The notes beneath the pieces are model-generated. The model searched no databases. It had not been told where the DNA came from and saw nothing but the letters and a program-made list of their open reading frames with translations. The translations under genes and the position numbers were made by a program. Shown piece by piece: positions 7,635 to 16,137 of a stretch of 64,000 nt of DNA. Origin of the DNA: Taibaiella soli (GTDB lineage: Bacteria; Bacteroidota; Bacteroidia; Chitinophagales; Chitinophagaceae). The stretch is taken from NCBI RefSeq assembly GCF_003236175.1, contig NZ_QKTW01000011.1:124001-188000 (forward strand), written 5' to 3'. Position 1 is the first letter of the stretch; the number at the start of each line of letters is the position of its first letter.

Positions 7635-9536
7635 CTAAAACAGTTTTACGTTATCGCCGCTGTGATTGACGATCTGCTTTGAACTGTGCATTTCGATATT
7701 GTCTTTTGTGCTGTTCACTTTCACAGTCTCGGCAGTTTTCTCAATAGAACTGGCAGTGCGTAAAATATTATCACTGGCGACTTCTGTGATGTTTGCAGCT
7801 GTCAACATAGTATCTTTAGTAGCACTCAACATCATATTTTCGCCCGCTGAAATGCTCACGTTATCCCCGGCAGTATGCGTGATATTTTCTCCTGCATTAA
7901 AGCCAATATTCTTTGCATAGAAATTGATGCTTTCCGGCGCTGTAATGGTGATGTTCTTCGCTTGCGTATCAAGGAAGATTTCGTTGCCGCCAGGATCTTT
8001 GATGACGATATGCGTTCCTTCCCCATCGTCATTCAGTTCTATTGTATGCCCGCTGCGGGTCGTAATACTTTTGTTGATATTCTGTGGCAGTCCGCCAATA
8101 CCATTTTTACCATGAAACAAACTGCCTAATACAAATGGTGCATCCGGATTACCGCGCTCAAAACCTATAATCACCTGATCTCCGATCTCCGGAATAAATA
8201 CAAATCCACGGTTTTTATTCACGGCATTTGAAGAACCGGCATCGGGCGTCATCACACGAATCCATGAAGTCATATTGCTGCCTTCCTGCCACTGAAATTG
8301 CACACGCACACGGCCGATACCTGAAGGATCTGCATTGTCTTTTACAATGGCCAGTTGCGTTTCTGTAACCGGAAAATGTACTTTAGCTACCGGCAACACT
8401 TCTATCTCTGCAGGTACCGCACGAAATGCACAAGTATAATTGCTCACGTTATCCAGTGAGTGATGTGCTTCTATTACCAGGTATTCGCCGAGTTCATTTT
8501 CATTGAACATGATTTTTATTTTGGCGCCCGGTTTTGGCGCCGGGTGACGGCTCTCACCTTCTATAATAAAAGTTTGCGCGGCGGCCGCAGACTTATTGAC
8601 TGTGGCTGCACGCTCCATTTCCCCCTGATCACCGACTTGCTGCCAGGGACTACGCTTCACTGTATTATAAGTCTCATCAGATTTCTGCACGGCGAAATCG
8701 CCGTAGAAATTAAGTCCGTCCACCTTCTGTGGCGCATCTTTTTGTAAGACCTGATCGTCCTGATGACGATATGAAACATGCGTGAAATTCATTGGTGCCA
8801 TCTGCATGGTCATGCGCAAGTTCTGAATATGACGGATGTACTTAAGGTCTGAAGATGACTGTGAGGAAGGCTTTCCGAAATTTAGTCTTTCACCGTCGTA
8901 ATAAAACCATTCACCATAAAAAGCACTCATACGATTGAGAAAATTGAAATTACTTTCCAGATGTTGCGCTGTATATTCAATATTGCTGCTGAATTTTGGT
9001 TTGATCGCCAGATCCAATTTTCCGGACAGAGGTTGTGTTACTTCTTTTACAACCGTCGCCAGATTTTTATTGTAGAACGACTGCATGTTTTCGCCACTTT
9101 CCAGTAAGATCGTTGGTGAATAGCCTTTCAAAGCGATTTCTCCGTACAGCCCATTTCCTTCCAGGAAAGAAATACCTGTAATAATTCCACTAAAACGTGT
9201 GATGTCTTTATTCTTATGCGTACCGAGAATGGCTGTAACGGTCTTTCCCAACAGATCTTTGCTCTTGTCAATTTTATACGCACGTGGCGACTCTAACTCA
9301 GTGTGATACACTTTTAGCTCAAACTCATGATGACTGTTGAATGCCTGATTGAGCTGAAACGAGATAATCCGTTTTACATTATTGCCATCTACCATAATCT
9401 GCCAGGCAATCTCTTCATAAGAGCTCACCAGCGATGAAGCATCTATTCTTTCTTGTGCAGGCATTTCGGAATTCCCATTATCGGATGTACTGTATGCATT
9501 TGTCGATGCAGCTTCTTGCAGCGATTTTTCATTCAT
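7635..9536 (-). CDS. vgrG: T6SS spike protein VgrG (TssI)
   Basis: This 633-aa protein forms the membrane-puncturing trimeric spike on the Hcp tube. About residues 45-390 match the gp27-like base (VSSYEEIAWQIMVDG, then a region on the ESNFNFLNRM pattern typical of VgrG). Residues around 395-480 match the gp5-like OB domain (GIGRVRVQFQWQEG, SWIRVMTPDAG, FIPEIGDQVIIGFERG). The rest is a gp5-C-like beta-helix of short repeats such as ISAGENM. There is no C-terminal catalytic extension, so effectors must attach non-covalently. It heads the payload island and is preceded by a strong terminator (9575-9601), so it probably uses its own promoter or partial readthrough from tssR. Confidence 0.95.
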   Translation of the reverse strand: MNEKSLQEAASTNAYSTSDNGNSEMPAQERIDASSLVSSYEEIAWQIMVDGNNVKRIISFQLNQAFNSHHEFELKVYHTELESPRAYKIDKSKDLLGKTVTAILGTHKNKDITRFSGIITGISFLEGNGLYGEIALKGYSPTILLESGENMQSFYNKNLATVVKEVTQPLSGKLDLAIKPKFSSNIEYTAQHLESNFNFLNRMSAFYGEWFYYDGERLNFGKPSSQSSSDLKYIRHIQNLRMTMQMAPMNFTHVSYRHQDDQVLQKDAPQKVDGLNFYGDFAVQKSDETYNTVKRSPWQQVGDQGEMERAATVNKSAAAAQTFIIEGESRHPAPKPGAKIKIMFNENELGEYLVIEAHHSLDNVSNYTCAFRAVPAEIEVLPVAKVHFPVTETQLAIVKDNADPSGIGRVRVQFQWQEGSNMTSWIRVMTPDAGSSNAVNKNRGFVFIPEIGDQVIIGFERGNPDAPFVLGSLFHGKNGIGGLPQNINKSITTRSGHTIELNDDGEGTHIVIKDPGGNEIFLDTQAKNITITAPESINFYAKNIGFNAGENITHTAGDNVSISAGENMMLSATKDTMLTAANITEVASDNILRTASSIEKTAETVKVNSTKDNIEMHSSKQIVNHSGDNVKLF

Positions 9537-9574
9537 AGCAGGTAGTTTATAAAAGTGATACGATTCGTTTAAAA

Positions 9575-9601
9575 AATTCCGGCTGTTTCGCAGCCGGAAT
9601 T
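9575..9601 (-). terminator. Strong intrinsic terminator between tssR and vgrG
   Basis: AATTCCGGCTG (9575-9585) and CAGCCGGAATT (9591-9601) form a perfect 11-bp stem with a 5-nt loop. On the minus strand, the direction of transcription, it is followed by a run of T (9571-9576). It begins 6 bp after the tssR stop and lies 39 bp before the vgrG start, so it separates core apparatus genes from the payload island. Confidence 0.85.
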
Positions 9602-9606
9602 ATCTC

Positions 9607-12033
9607 CTAAATTCCTTTAGGCAACCAGTAGTAGGTGTTATTTACTGCGTAAATACGTTTTACCTGGTTAGCGTTATAATAGTTTCTGAGGTAGTCATAA
9701 TAAGCCATGACACCACCGCGTATTTCATTGTACGAAGCATCGGTGAGCTTGCCATAAGATTTCAATCGTTGCATATTGATCTCCGCGTTGTCTGGTTGCA
9801 TACCGGTAAATAGAACCACCACATCGCCCATCGTCATAGCGCGTACCGGTTTTTCTGTATTTACGTGATTTGCCTTCACGTAGTGTTTTACGTACTGACG
9901 CACCTTACGTGCTGCTTTTTTTCTTGAATAATGTGGATCTTCCAAACGGTCTACTACATTACTCATATGAAAAGTAAGATTGTCCAGCTCAGATTTTGAC
10001 AACAGCAGACCTTTGCCAACAGCACTATCGGAAGCAGGAACCGGCATCCACGCATTGAAACGGAACAGATCATTTTTCTTGCGGAACTGGCGGAAGAAAC
10101 GGTCCGGCAGCGTATCTGTAAACGAGCCGAATACCGGAGAAAAACGTGCATCGACTGTAGTCCCCATATTGCCCGCATAAGATTCAAACACATTTTCTAA
10201 CTGGCGTACGGTATTATTGTTGTCCGATTGAATTTGACCCAACAATGTATCCAGCGTTACATTCAGTGTGAGCAAAGGCATTGATTCCATTTTGTTTGGA
10301 AATACAACTGCACCTTGCCAATGACTCTTACGTGGATAGTCGAGCATAAATACGCTATAATCACCAGTGGCTAAACGGAAATCGTAAGCGGGCCCTGTCG
10401 GCGGATTTTCAACGAGCAATTCTTTTTTCAGCGTGGTGATATTATCCGCAGATTGCACAATTACATTCTTCGCTCCGATGACAAAATCGTTGTACGCACC
10501 GGAAGCGTCGCTATGGGTTTGATAGACCAGCAGTCTGGCTTTTGTATTAGTTAAGCTGTTTACCAGCGAAGACCAGCTATAGCCAGACATACCACTACCG
10601 CTGCTGGAGCCGATCACAATAATAACGTTTGATTCATCTTCATGACCGCGCAGTAATTCGCCTGCCCGTGCTACACCTTCAAAAATGGAAGACTCTGAAT
10701 TACCAAACGAGCTGCAGTCTTTTATGGCTTTGATATTGCCTTCAAAAAACTCTGAAAGACTTTTGTAATCATGCGTCAGCGGCAACGTTTTCTTCGCAAT
10801 ACAGGCTCTATTGTTGTCGCGATGAAAAACTGCCGCATAATGCACATCACTGAAGCTGGTCTGACTATCGATCTTCAGTTGTAACTGTTGCAATACCGTC
10901 ATCACCGGTGCGATGAAAGAACTGTTATAGCTGCTACCGTCTACTACCATCACAATATTCAACTTTGGCGCACTTTCTTTTACCTCCATATAACGGCTGT
11001 AAGTGATTGGCTGACCAAGAACGTTGTACACTTTATTATTGCGATAATCGAGGATATTGCTCAACGCAGATGTCTTCATATAATTGCTTCCGCCGATATT
11101 CTTATATCCATACACCGGATAAAGCTTCTGTGAAAAGCAGGGAAACCGATTCAATACAGGATCACTGACTGGCAATTTGATGGTGTTTGTCTCATCATTG
11201 TTCACCATCAGATCGAGTGTAGCAGACTGAGAAACCGCGCCCACATTGTTATTTACCGATGCGGTATAATAATTCACTTCCGGTGTGGTAATATAAAATT
11301 TCTCACCCCATGGTTGTACGGTTTGCACAGGCAACCATCCGATCACGCTTTTCTGCGCGGAGTCCGGCACACATTGTGGATTAGTACCGACCAGAAAATA
11401 TTTGCGATCGTCGGAAAATTTGTACGTATACAATAATGTATTGATCGGCAGTAATGTTTTTACTCGTCCGCCAATATCGGGGGCATCAAATACTTTAATA
11501 GAATCCCCAGCAAAAAAGTTATCCGGATTTTCGATCACCGAACGCCCGCTCAACGCGGTGATATACTTAATGTAAAATTTATTGTTAGCATCTTTAATCG
11601 CCACACTCCAGGGTAATACACGCGATTTGTGCACCCAGCCCAGGTATTCCACATCTTTCCAGTTTGCAATATTTTTTGTGAGTTTTCTAAATTTTAAACT
11701 GGAATTATAGCGAATAAGTTTTACGTAGTCACCGTCTGTATTGATGACATAACAAGGCTGCATAAACGTAAGCGTTTTCAAACGGTTTTCACCAGCAGGT
11801 TGTGTATAAGTCGACAATCCTTCCTGTGCGGCAAATACGATCCATTTTTTATCACCGTTATAACCGTTCTCACACTTGAAATTATCGTTGCTGATTGAAT
11901 ACGCTTGTTTCTTTGGTGATTTGATGACTTTCGTTGTACGTTTTACTTGCGCCGCTGCAGCCTGCAACAAGCCAATCTGCAAAGCGACAGCAACCGCCAG
12001 GCTAAATACTTTTGATATATGTGTGCGGATCAT
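9607..12033 (-). CDS. tssR: T6SSiii protein TssR
   Basis: This 808-aa protein has a signal peptide (cleavage near AAAAQ) and is predicted to be periplasmic. The N-terminal part contains SH3-like segments (FAAQEGLSTYTQPAG, INTDGDYVKLI). About residues 355-550 form a von Willebrand A-like fold with a degenerate metal site, VVDGSSYNSS, and a later VIIVIGSSSGSG strand-loop. This organisation matches TssR, one of the subunits (TssN-R) that replace TssJLM in the Bacteroidota-specific T6SSiii. Its start overlaps the stop of the PKD-domain gene by 4 bp (ATGA), and it is the last gene before the terminator at 9575. Confidence 0.88.
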   Translation of the reverse strand: MIRTHISKVFSLAVAVALQIGLLQAAAAQVKRTTKVIKSPKKQAYSISNDNFKCENGYNGDKKWIVFAAQEGLSTYTQPAGENRLKTLTFMQPCYVINTDGDYVKLIRYNSSLKFRKLTKNIANWKDVEYLGWVHKSRVLPWSVAIKDANNKFYIKYITALSGRSVIENPDNFFAGDSIKVFDAPDIGGRVKTLLPINTLLYTYKFSDDRKYFLVGTNPQCVPDSAQKSVIGWLPVQTVQPWGEKFYITTPEVNYYTASVNNNVGAVSQSATLDLMVNNDETNTIKLPVSDPVLNRFPCFSQKLYPVYGYKNIGGSNYMKTSALSNILDYRNNKVYNVLGQPITYSRYMEVKESAPKLNIVMVVDGSSYNSSFIAPVMTVLQQLQLKIDSQTSFSDVHYAAVFHRDNNRACIAKKTLPLTHDYKSLSEFFEGNIKAIKDCSSFGNSESSIFEGVARAGELLRGHEDESNVIIVIGSSSGSGMSGYSWSSLVNSLTNTKARLLVYQTHSDASGAYNDFVIGAKNVIVQSADNITTLKKELLVENPPTGPAYDFRLATGDYSVFMLDYPRKSHWQGAVVFPNKMESMPLLTLNVTLDTLLGQIQSDNNNTVRQLENVFESYAGNMGTTVDARFSPVFGSFTDTLPDRFFRQFRKKNDLFRFNAWMPVPASDSAVGKGLLLSKSELDNLTFHMSNVVDRLEDPHYSRKKAARKVRQYVKHYVKANHVNTEKPVRAMTMGDVVVLFTGMQPDNAEINMQRLKSYGKLTDASYNEIRGGVMAYYDYLRNYYNANQVKRIYAVNNTYYWLPKGI

Positions 12034-12938
12034 AAATTTTGTTTTTGTTGTGCGATTTCTAGGCGTTTTACACAGGTCAGCGATGTATCCACCGCCACTT
12101 TCACCTGCTGGATATAAACATTATTATCATAGTGCAATCCTGCACAGTAGCTAAAAAATTCATTGTATTTCTGACCATTCACCACCACTACGATCTTTTC
12201 ATTATTGCAGAGATATTTGTTGACGAGGTACTGATAGTTATCATCAAAATTTTTGTGATCGGCGATTTTCTGTAAATGAATTTTAAAGTCTTCATCAAAT
12301 TTTCCGAGCTTATCATTGGCGTTCGGACCTTCCATACCAACGCCCTGAAACGCAGGCAGGATCTTGATCGGCAGACGTATCGGATACTGATTGATATCTG
12401 TATACAATTCTACAATGTAGTTACCTGGCTGATCGAAGGTGTGAAAAGTGAACGGATCACGTGTATCACCTTTCTTATCGTCGCCGAATTCCCAGCGAAA
12501 TAATTTGGCGCCTTTACCTTCCGCACGGAAAATCAGATTTTCGAATTGCATCCCTACTGCCGGCCCGTCTATGCGCATGATCGAATCCTGCACTACTTCT
12601 ACCCTCGCAGTATCTCTCACCGAAACAAAAAAAGTATCAACCATTTTATCGTTGATCGTAAGGCGGAGCATAAACGTGCCGGGATGTGAATAGTGATACT
12701 GTCCGCCGCGATCATAAGAAATGACGCCATCGCCAAATTCCCATTTCCATTTGTGTGCAAAGCCAGAGTTGTCTTCAAAATTGAATGGTTCATTAACGTA
12801 CAATGCGTTCTTGCTGATCTTTGCATTCACGTCCTTATCTCCGGTGAATACAAATTTTATCAGCAGTACGGCCACCGCAACGACAAGGATCGCAATGACC
12901 GGTAAATAAATTTTTTTGTCAAAGTTTTCTGATGCCAT
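12030..12938 (-). CDS. PKD-domain membrane subunit of the T6SSiii (TssP/TssQ-type)
   Basis: This 302-aa protein has a short cytoplasmic N-terminus, one transmembrane helix (IYLPVIAILVVAVAVLLIKFVF, about residues 9-30) and a periplasmic part with two PKD-like domains, recognisable by KWKWEFGDG and FRWEFGDDKKG. The C-terminal region (about 200-302) is helical and unassigned. T6SSiii loci encode single-pass periplasmic proteins TssO, TssP and TssQ that build the trans-envelope complex with TssN and TssR. A PKD-bearing member between tssO and tssR fits, but I cannot tell TssP from TssQ by sequence alone. The downstream tssR start overlaps by 4 bp. Confidence 0.78.
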   Translation of the reverse strand: MASENFDKKIYLPVIAILVVAVAVLLIKFVFTGDKDVNAKISKNALYVNEPFNFEDNSGFAHKWKWEFGDGVISYDRGGQYHYSHPGTFMLRLTINDKMVDTFFVSVRDTARVEVVQDSIMRIDGPAVGMQFENLIFRAEGKGAKLFRWEFGDDKKGDTRDPFTFHTFDQPGNYIVELYTDINQYPIRLPIKILPAFQGVGMEGPNANDKLGKFDEDFKIHLQKIADHKNFDDNYQYLVNKYLCNNEKIVVVVNGQKYNEFFSYCAGLHYDNNVYIQQVKVAVDTSLTCVKRLEIAQQKQNL

Positions 12939-12970
12939 GTGTTGTTTTTTGTGAAGTGGTTGTTCAATCC

Positions 12971-13450
12971 TTATTGCTGGTTATTTCTATAGCCGATACG
13001 GCAGTCATTGAGCTGTTTTTCAAACAAGCGGATATTTGCTACTTTTTTATTGAGCGTCACGATGTCTTCCAGGCGCATGTTCATAAAATTGCCCGCCTGT
13101 ACAAAAGCAACGTAACGTAGGTCTGTACTATTGTCATTGTATAAAGCCGCCAGTTGTTTGGTCATGTTTTGCACATCTTTTTCCAGAAACACCTGACGAT
13201 CGTCGCCTTTCAACCGGTCGAGATTAATACTGATCGTATCAATCATTTGTATTGCATCGGTCTGCCGTGCATTTACCTGATTATACTCTGCGATTTTACT
13301 TCTGGTCTTTTCTGCATTGATATTGGATTCGCCCATTGCATTCCAGAAAATGATACAACCAAAAAGCAGTACACCCACGGTATAAATAGAAAGCAGCTTG
13401 AAGAAATAAACGCGGCGTTCTTTTAAGGTTAAGTGAATAGTTTCGTTCAT
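12971..13450 (-). CDS. tssO: T6SSiii membrane protein TssO
   Basis: This 159-aa protein has an N-terminal ERRVYFFKLL motif followed by one transmembrane helix (about residues 21-40) and a periplasmic, largely helical domain, probably a coiled coil. This matches TssO, a small bitopic subunit of the trans-envelope complex specific to the Bacteroidota T6SS. It ends QLNDCRIGYRN, a motif shared with the neighbouring 167-aa protein (SLNACIGSYNR), so the two are likely ancient paralogues. It lies between that paralogue and the PKD-domain gene with gaps of 20-35 bp, consistent with one transcript. Confidence 0.8.
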   Translation of the reverse strand: MNETIHLTLKERRVYFFKLLSIYTVGVLLFGCIIFWNAMGESNINAEKTRSKIAEYNQVNARQTDAIQMIDTISINLDRLKGDDRQVFLEKDVQNMTKQLAALYNDNSTDLRYVAFVQAGNFMNMRLEDIVTLNKKVANIRLFEKQLNDCRIGYRNNQQ

Positions 13451-13476
13451 AATGATCAGCGCTTAAACAGGTTTGT

Positions 13477-13980
13477 TTATCTGAAACGTTCCGAATTATA
13501 ATTGATTTTTTGCTGTGCATGTCTGTTGTACGAACCGATACAAGCGTTCAGCGACATGCGGAGAAACTCTTCTTGTTTTCCGAGCTCACTGATGGAATCT
13601 TTTACCACAAGCGCACGCCTGATTTGTTGCAGCATTTTTGCATACACAACGAAATCCGCGCTGTCACTGTTTTTGATAATGCTTTGTATATCGGTAGCCT
13701 GACTGGTAATTTCATTCACGAGAAATGCATTATTCTCGATCTGATTGCTGTTGAGGAGTCGCATTTTTTTTACCAGTAAATCCACTCTGTCGGTCAAGGC
13801 GAATTGCTTGTTCTGCGTAGCGTTAAAATCCAGGTCTTGTTGAGTAATGCGCGCGAGTTGGTCTTTGTGCGTCTTAAAAAGAAAAAAAGTGCATAGCAGC
13901 GAAAAGCAAAGCAGTGTGAAGAAATAGCCGAAAAACACACGGTATTTCCTGCTTATTTCACTAGTATTTTCAGGTTTCAC
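13477..13980 (-). CDS. Second TssO-like T6SSiii membrane protein
   Basis: This 167-aa protein starts at a GTG (13978-13980). It has a short basic N-terminus (SRKYRVFFGYFF), one transmembrane helix around residues 15-35 and a periplasmic helical domain. Its architecture, length and C-terminal LNACIGSYNR motif mirror the TssO protein encoded next to it, so it is either a second TssO or the TssQ slot of this locus filled by a TssO-type protein. It follows tssC after a 119-bp gap in which I see no convincing terminator. Role inferred: periplasmic stalk subunit of the TssN-R envelope complex. Confidence 0.7.
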   Translation of the reverse strand: MKPENTSEISRKYRVFFGYFFTLLCFSLLCTFFLFKTHKDQLARITQQDLDFNATQNKQFALTDRVDLLVKKMRLLNSNQIENNAFLVNEITSQATDIQSIIKNSDSADFVVYAKMLQQIRRALVVKDSISELGKQEEFLRMSLNACIGSYNRHAQQKINYNSERFR

Positions 13981-14099
13981 TGGTTAGTGTTTTGATGTTT
14001 GGGTAGCGATATTCAGGTTCTGTATAACAAAAAACACAGGCAGCTACCACCTAAAACCTACAACGCAAAACGTGTAATTTTTAAGTGGCGCTACTGTAT

Positions 14100-15470
14100 C
14101 TAATTCTGTTCGTACTCTGTGTTCCAGGTAGCATTTTCATCTTCTCCCTTATGTCCGTCAAGCTTTACTACAAAGCTTTTCGCCGGAAAATAGGGTGTGA
14201 TGTGTATGTCGAGCAGGATGCGATCTTTCTGCTGTTCATCACGTTCGAAACGCATGATCCGGAAACGTTCAATCAGTTTATCCGGACCTTTTACACTTTC
14301 GAGAAAACGAACAATCTGACTACGCAAATCGGCTTCTGTTTTGCTGTTCCAGTTTTCGAATGCTCTTCTGTTGAGGAAATCAAAAAGTACTTTAGTTATA
14401 TAGTCAAAAACGCGCACAACGGAATATGTCTGCAGACCGAGGTTATCGCCGTTGAAAAGTGTCTTGGCGGAAAATGCCATTACCTTTCCATATTGAGCAA
14501 CCATTGGTACCAGTCCTATTTTTTCGAGATGGGAAATTTCACTTTTCTTCAGGTCGAAGCGAACAGAGTCTACTTCATTCATACCGCCGTGTTTTTTACC
14601 GGCAGCAACCTGAGACATCAGCGTACTATAAATCTTACCGGCCAATGAAGAAGATCCCGGTATATACAAATGCTCTTCTTCCCCTACTTCATCTATTTTA
14701 CCACGGCCTACCAGATAGTTGCAGGTCATCATCACATTGCTTCGGTACAAATCTCCACCAGTAAGGTTTGCAGCTGAAAACATTTCGATCACGTCATCCG
14801 GTTTGTCCATGTTGGCAAAGTCGGTAACGAGCATTACTTTATTTTCATGCGCGAGTTTCCCCCATTTTTCCAGCACTTTATTACTACCTACATAACCCGG
14901 CAATACCATCAGAGAGTAGTTATCGCGCAGATCAAGCTTATCGTAGTTCTGTCTGAATTCATCAGCAATAAAATCGATGAATCTTGGATTGTCAAGATCG
15001 GAAAGTTGCTCCATGGTAGCATTGACAATGCTTACATTTTTTACTTTATCGAGCTCTGTATTTTTAAAGAATTGGCCAAGCGTACGATAGCTTTCTTCAA
15101 GCCCGCGAGTTGCGTCCAGGGCATTCTTCAGATTTTTCTGCAATAATTTATCGGCGTTTTGCGCTTTCTCTTCGCTTTTCTCTACCATCTCAGAAACATC
15201 CTGCGTAGTCTGTAACAGATCTACCCAAAGTTGTAAACGTTTTTTTAACGCTTCTCTTTCTTGTTTCTTTTCTGATTCTGTAAGGAAGATTTGCTTGCGG
15301 GCTTTACGTTCAGGGTTGAGATTCTGAACACCGTCAATTGTAGATTCGAGGAACACAAAACCGCCGGCTTTAGCCAATTTGCGGATACTCACTTCAAGTG
15401 GCGCCGGAGCAAAACCACTCGCCTGTTCTACTTGCAGGGCATTATTTGCCTGCTGTTCATGGCTTGACAT
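14100..15470 (-). CDS. tssC: T6SS contractile sheath large subunit TssC (VipB)
   Basis: This 456-aa protein corresponds to the Bacteroidota form of TssC (VipB), which with TssB polymerises into the contractile sheath around the Hcp tube. The central part (about residues 170-400) has the characteristic run FRQNYDKLDLRDNYSLMVLP and KVMLVTDFANMDKPDDV, and the C-terminus ends in strands used for sheath interlocking (ILLDIHITPYFPAKSFVVKLDG). It lies 50 bp downstream of tssB on the same strand, the usual order. It has no signal peptide, as expected for a cytoplasmic protein. Confidence 0.93.
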   Translation of the reverse strand: MSSHEQQANNALQVEQASGFAPAPLEVSIRKLAKAGGFVFLESTIDGVQNLNPERKARKQIFLTESEKKQEREALKKRLQLWVDLLQTTQDVSEMVEKSEEKAQNADKLLQKNLKNALDATRGLEESYRTLGQFFKNTELDKVKNVSIVNATMEQLSDLDNPRFIDFIADEFRQNYDKLDLRDNYSLMVLPGYVGSNKVLEKWGKLAHENKVMLVTDFANMDKPDDVIEMFSAANLTGGDLYRSNVMMTCNYLVGRGKIDEVGEEEHLYIPGSSSLAGKIYSTLMSQVAAGKKHGGMNEVDSVRFDLKKSEISHLEKIGLVPMVAQYGKVMAFSAKTLFNGDNLGLQTYSVVRVFDYITKVLFDFLNRRAFENWNSKTEADLRSQIVRFLESVKGPDKLIERFRIMRFERDEQQKDRILLDIHITPYFPAKSFVVKLDGHKGEDENATWNTEYEQN

Positions 15471-15520
15471 GTTGACTTTGTTTAGGTAGTGATATGAAAG
15501 TGGTGTGACGTTGATTTGGT

Positions 15521-15979
15521 TTATTGTTCTGCGTCCAGTTCTGAGAGCAACGATTGCAAGGCATCCATAAAGGCCGCACGTGTTTCCTGATTTTCCAACA
15601 TGGAGCGCAGCACTTTATTGGTCTTTATTTGCTTCGCAATTTTTGTATACTGTTCTTTTTGAACATTCAGATCGGCAAGAAAACCGCTTTGCTCTGTGAG
15701 TTTTTTTACACCGAAATCGCCCAGGTTTTTAAAGCGGATATCATCCTGAAATGACTGCCCATGTTCGTTTTCAAAGTCAACACTTACTTGTGGTTTAAAA
15801 TGGGCAAAGACTTCTTCAATAGTTGTAAGCCCTTTTACTGCTTCAGGAAACAACGCTTCGTCATCGGTGAGTTTTTGCGCGATCAGCGTTTTGTTTCCCT
15901 GAATTTCATTGATCGATTCCGAGGCATCCGGTTTCACTTCGTTGCCTCCGATTCCATACTGATACATTCCAGAAGACAT
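15521..15979 (-). CDS. tssB: T6SS contractile sheath small subunit TssB (VipA)
   Basis: I choose the ATG at 15979, giving 152 aa, rather than an upstream start at 16087. The upstream 36 residues are hydrophobic and basic and unlike TssB, while MSSGMYQYGIGGNEVK is a plausible native N-terminus and about 150 aa is the usual TssB length. The conserved core is visible: EVFAHFKPQVSVDFENEHG, DDIRFKNLGDFG and a helical C-terminus (NKVLRSMLENQETRAAFMDALQ). TssB pairs with TssC in the sheath, and its C-terminal helix forms part of the ClpV recognition region in homologues. A 158-bp gap separates it from clpV, enough for an internal promoter, though I see no clear TAnnTTTG box there. Confidence 0.9.
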   Translation of the reverse strand: MSSGMYQYGIGGNEVKPDASESINEIQGNKTLIAQKLTDDEALFPEAVKGLTTIEEVFAHFKPQVSVDFENEHGQSFQDDIRFKNLGDFGVKKLTEQSGFLADLNVQKEQYTKIAKQIKTNKVLRSMLENQETRAAFMDALQSLLSELDAEQ

Positions 15980-16137
15980 ATCGGTGTGTGTTTTTCGGTT
16001 AGAGATAGATTTTAAGTAGTTCCTGATAATGTTTATTAAAAAACGTACCACGAATGTATTTTTTATGACCGGAAACACCGGCCTCATATTATTTATTTCT
16101 ATTCAAAAGCACTGCCCACAGGCAATTTGCGAGAAAA

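Noticed and set aside
7635-9536. VgrG with a C-terminal effector domain
   Set aside because: The C-terminus consists only of short beta-helix repeats without catalytic motifs.
15980-16087. Longer TssB starting at 16087
   Set aside because: The extra N-terminus is hydrophobic and unlike TssB, and the 152-aa form has the normal length.
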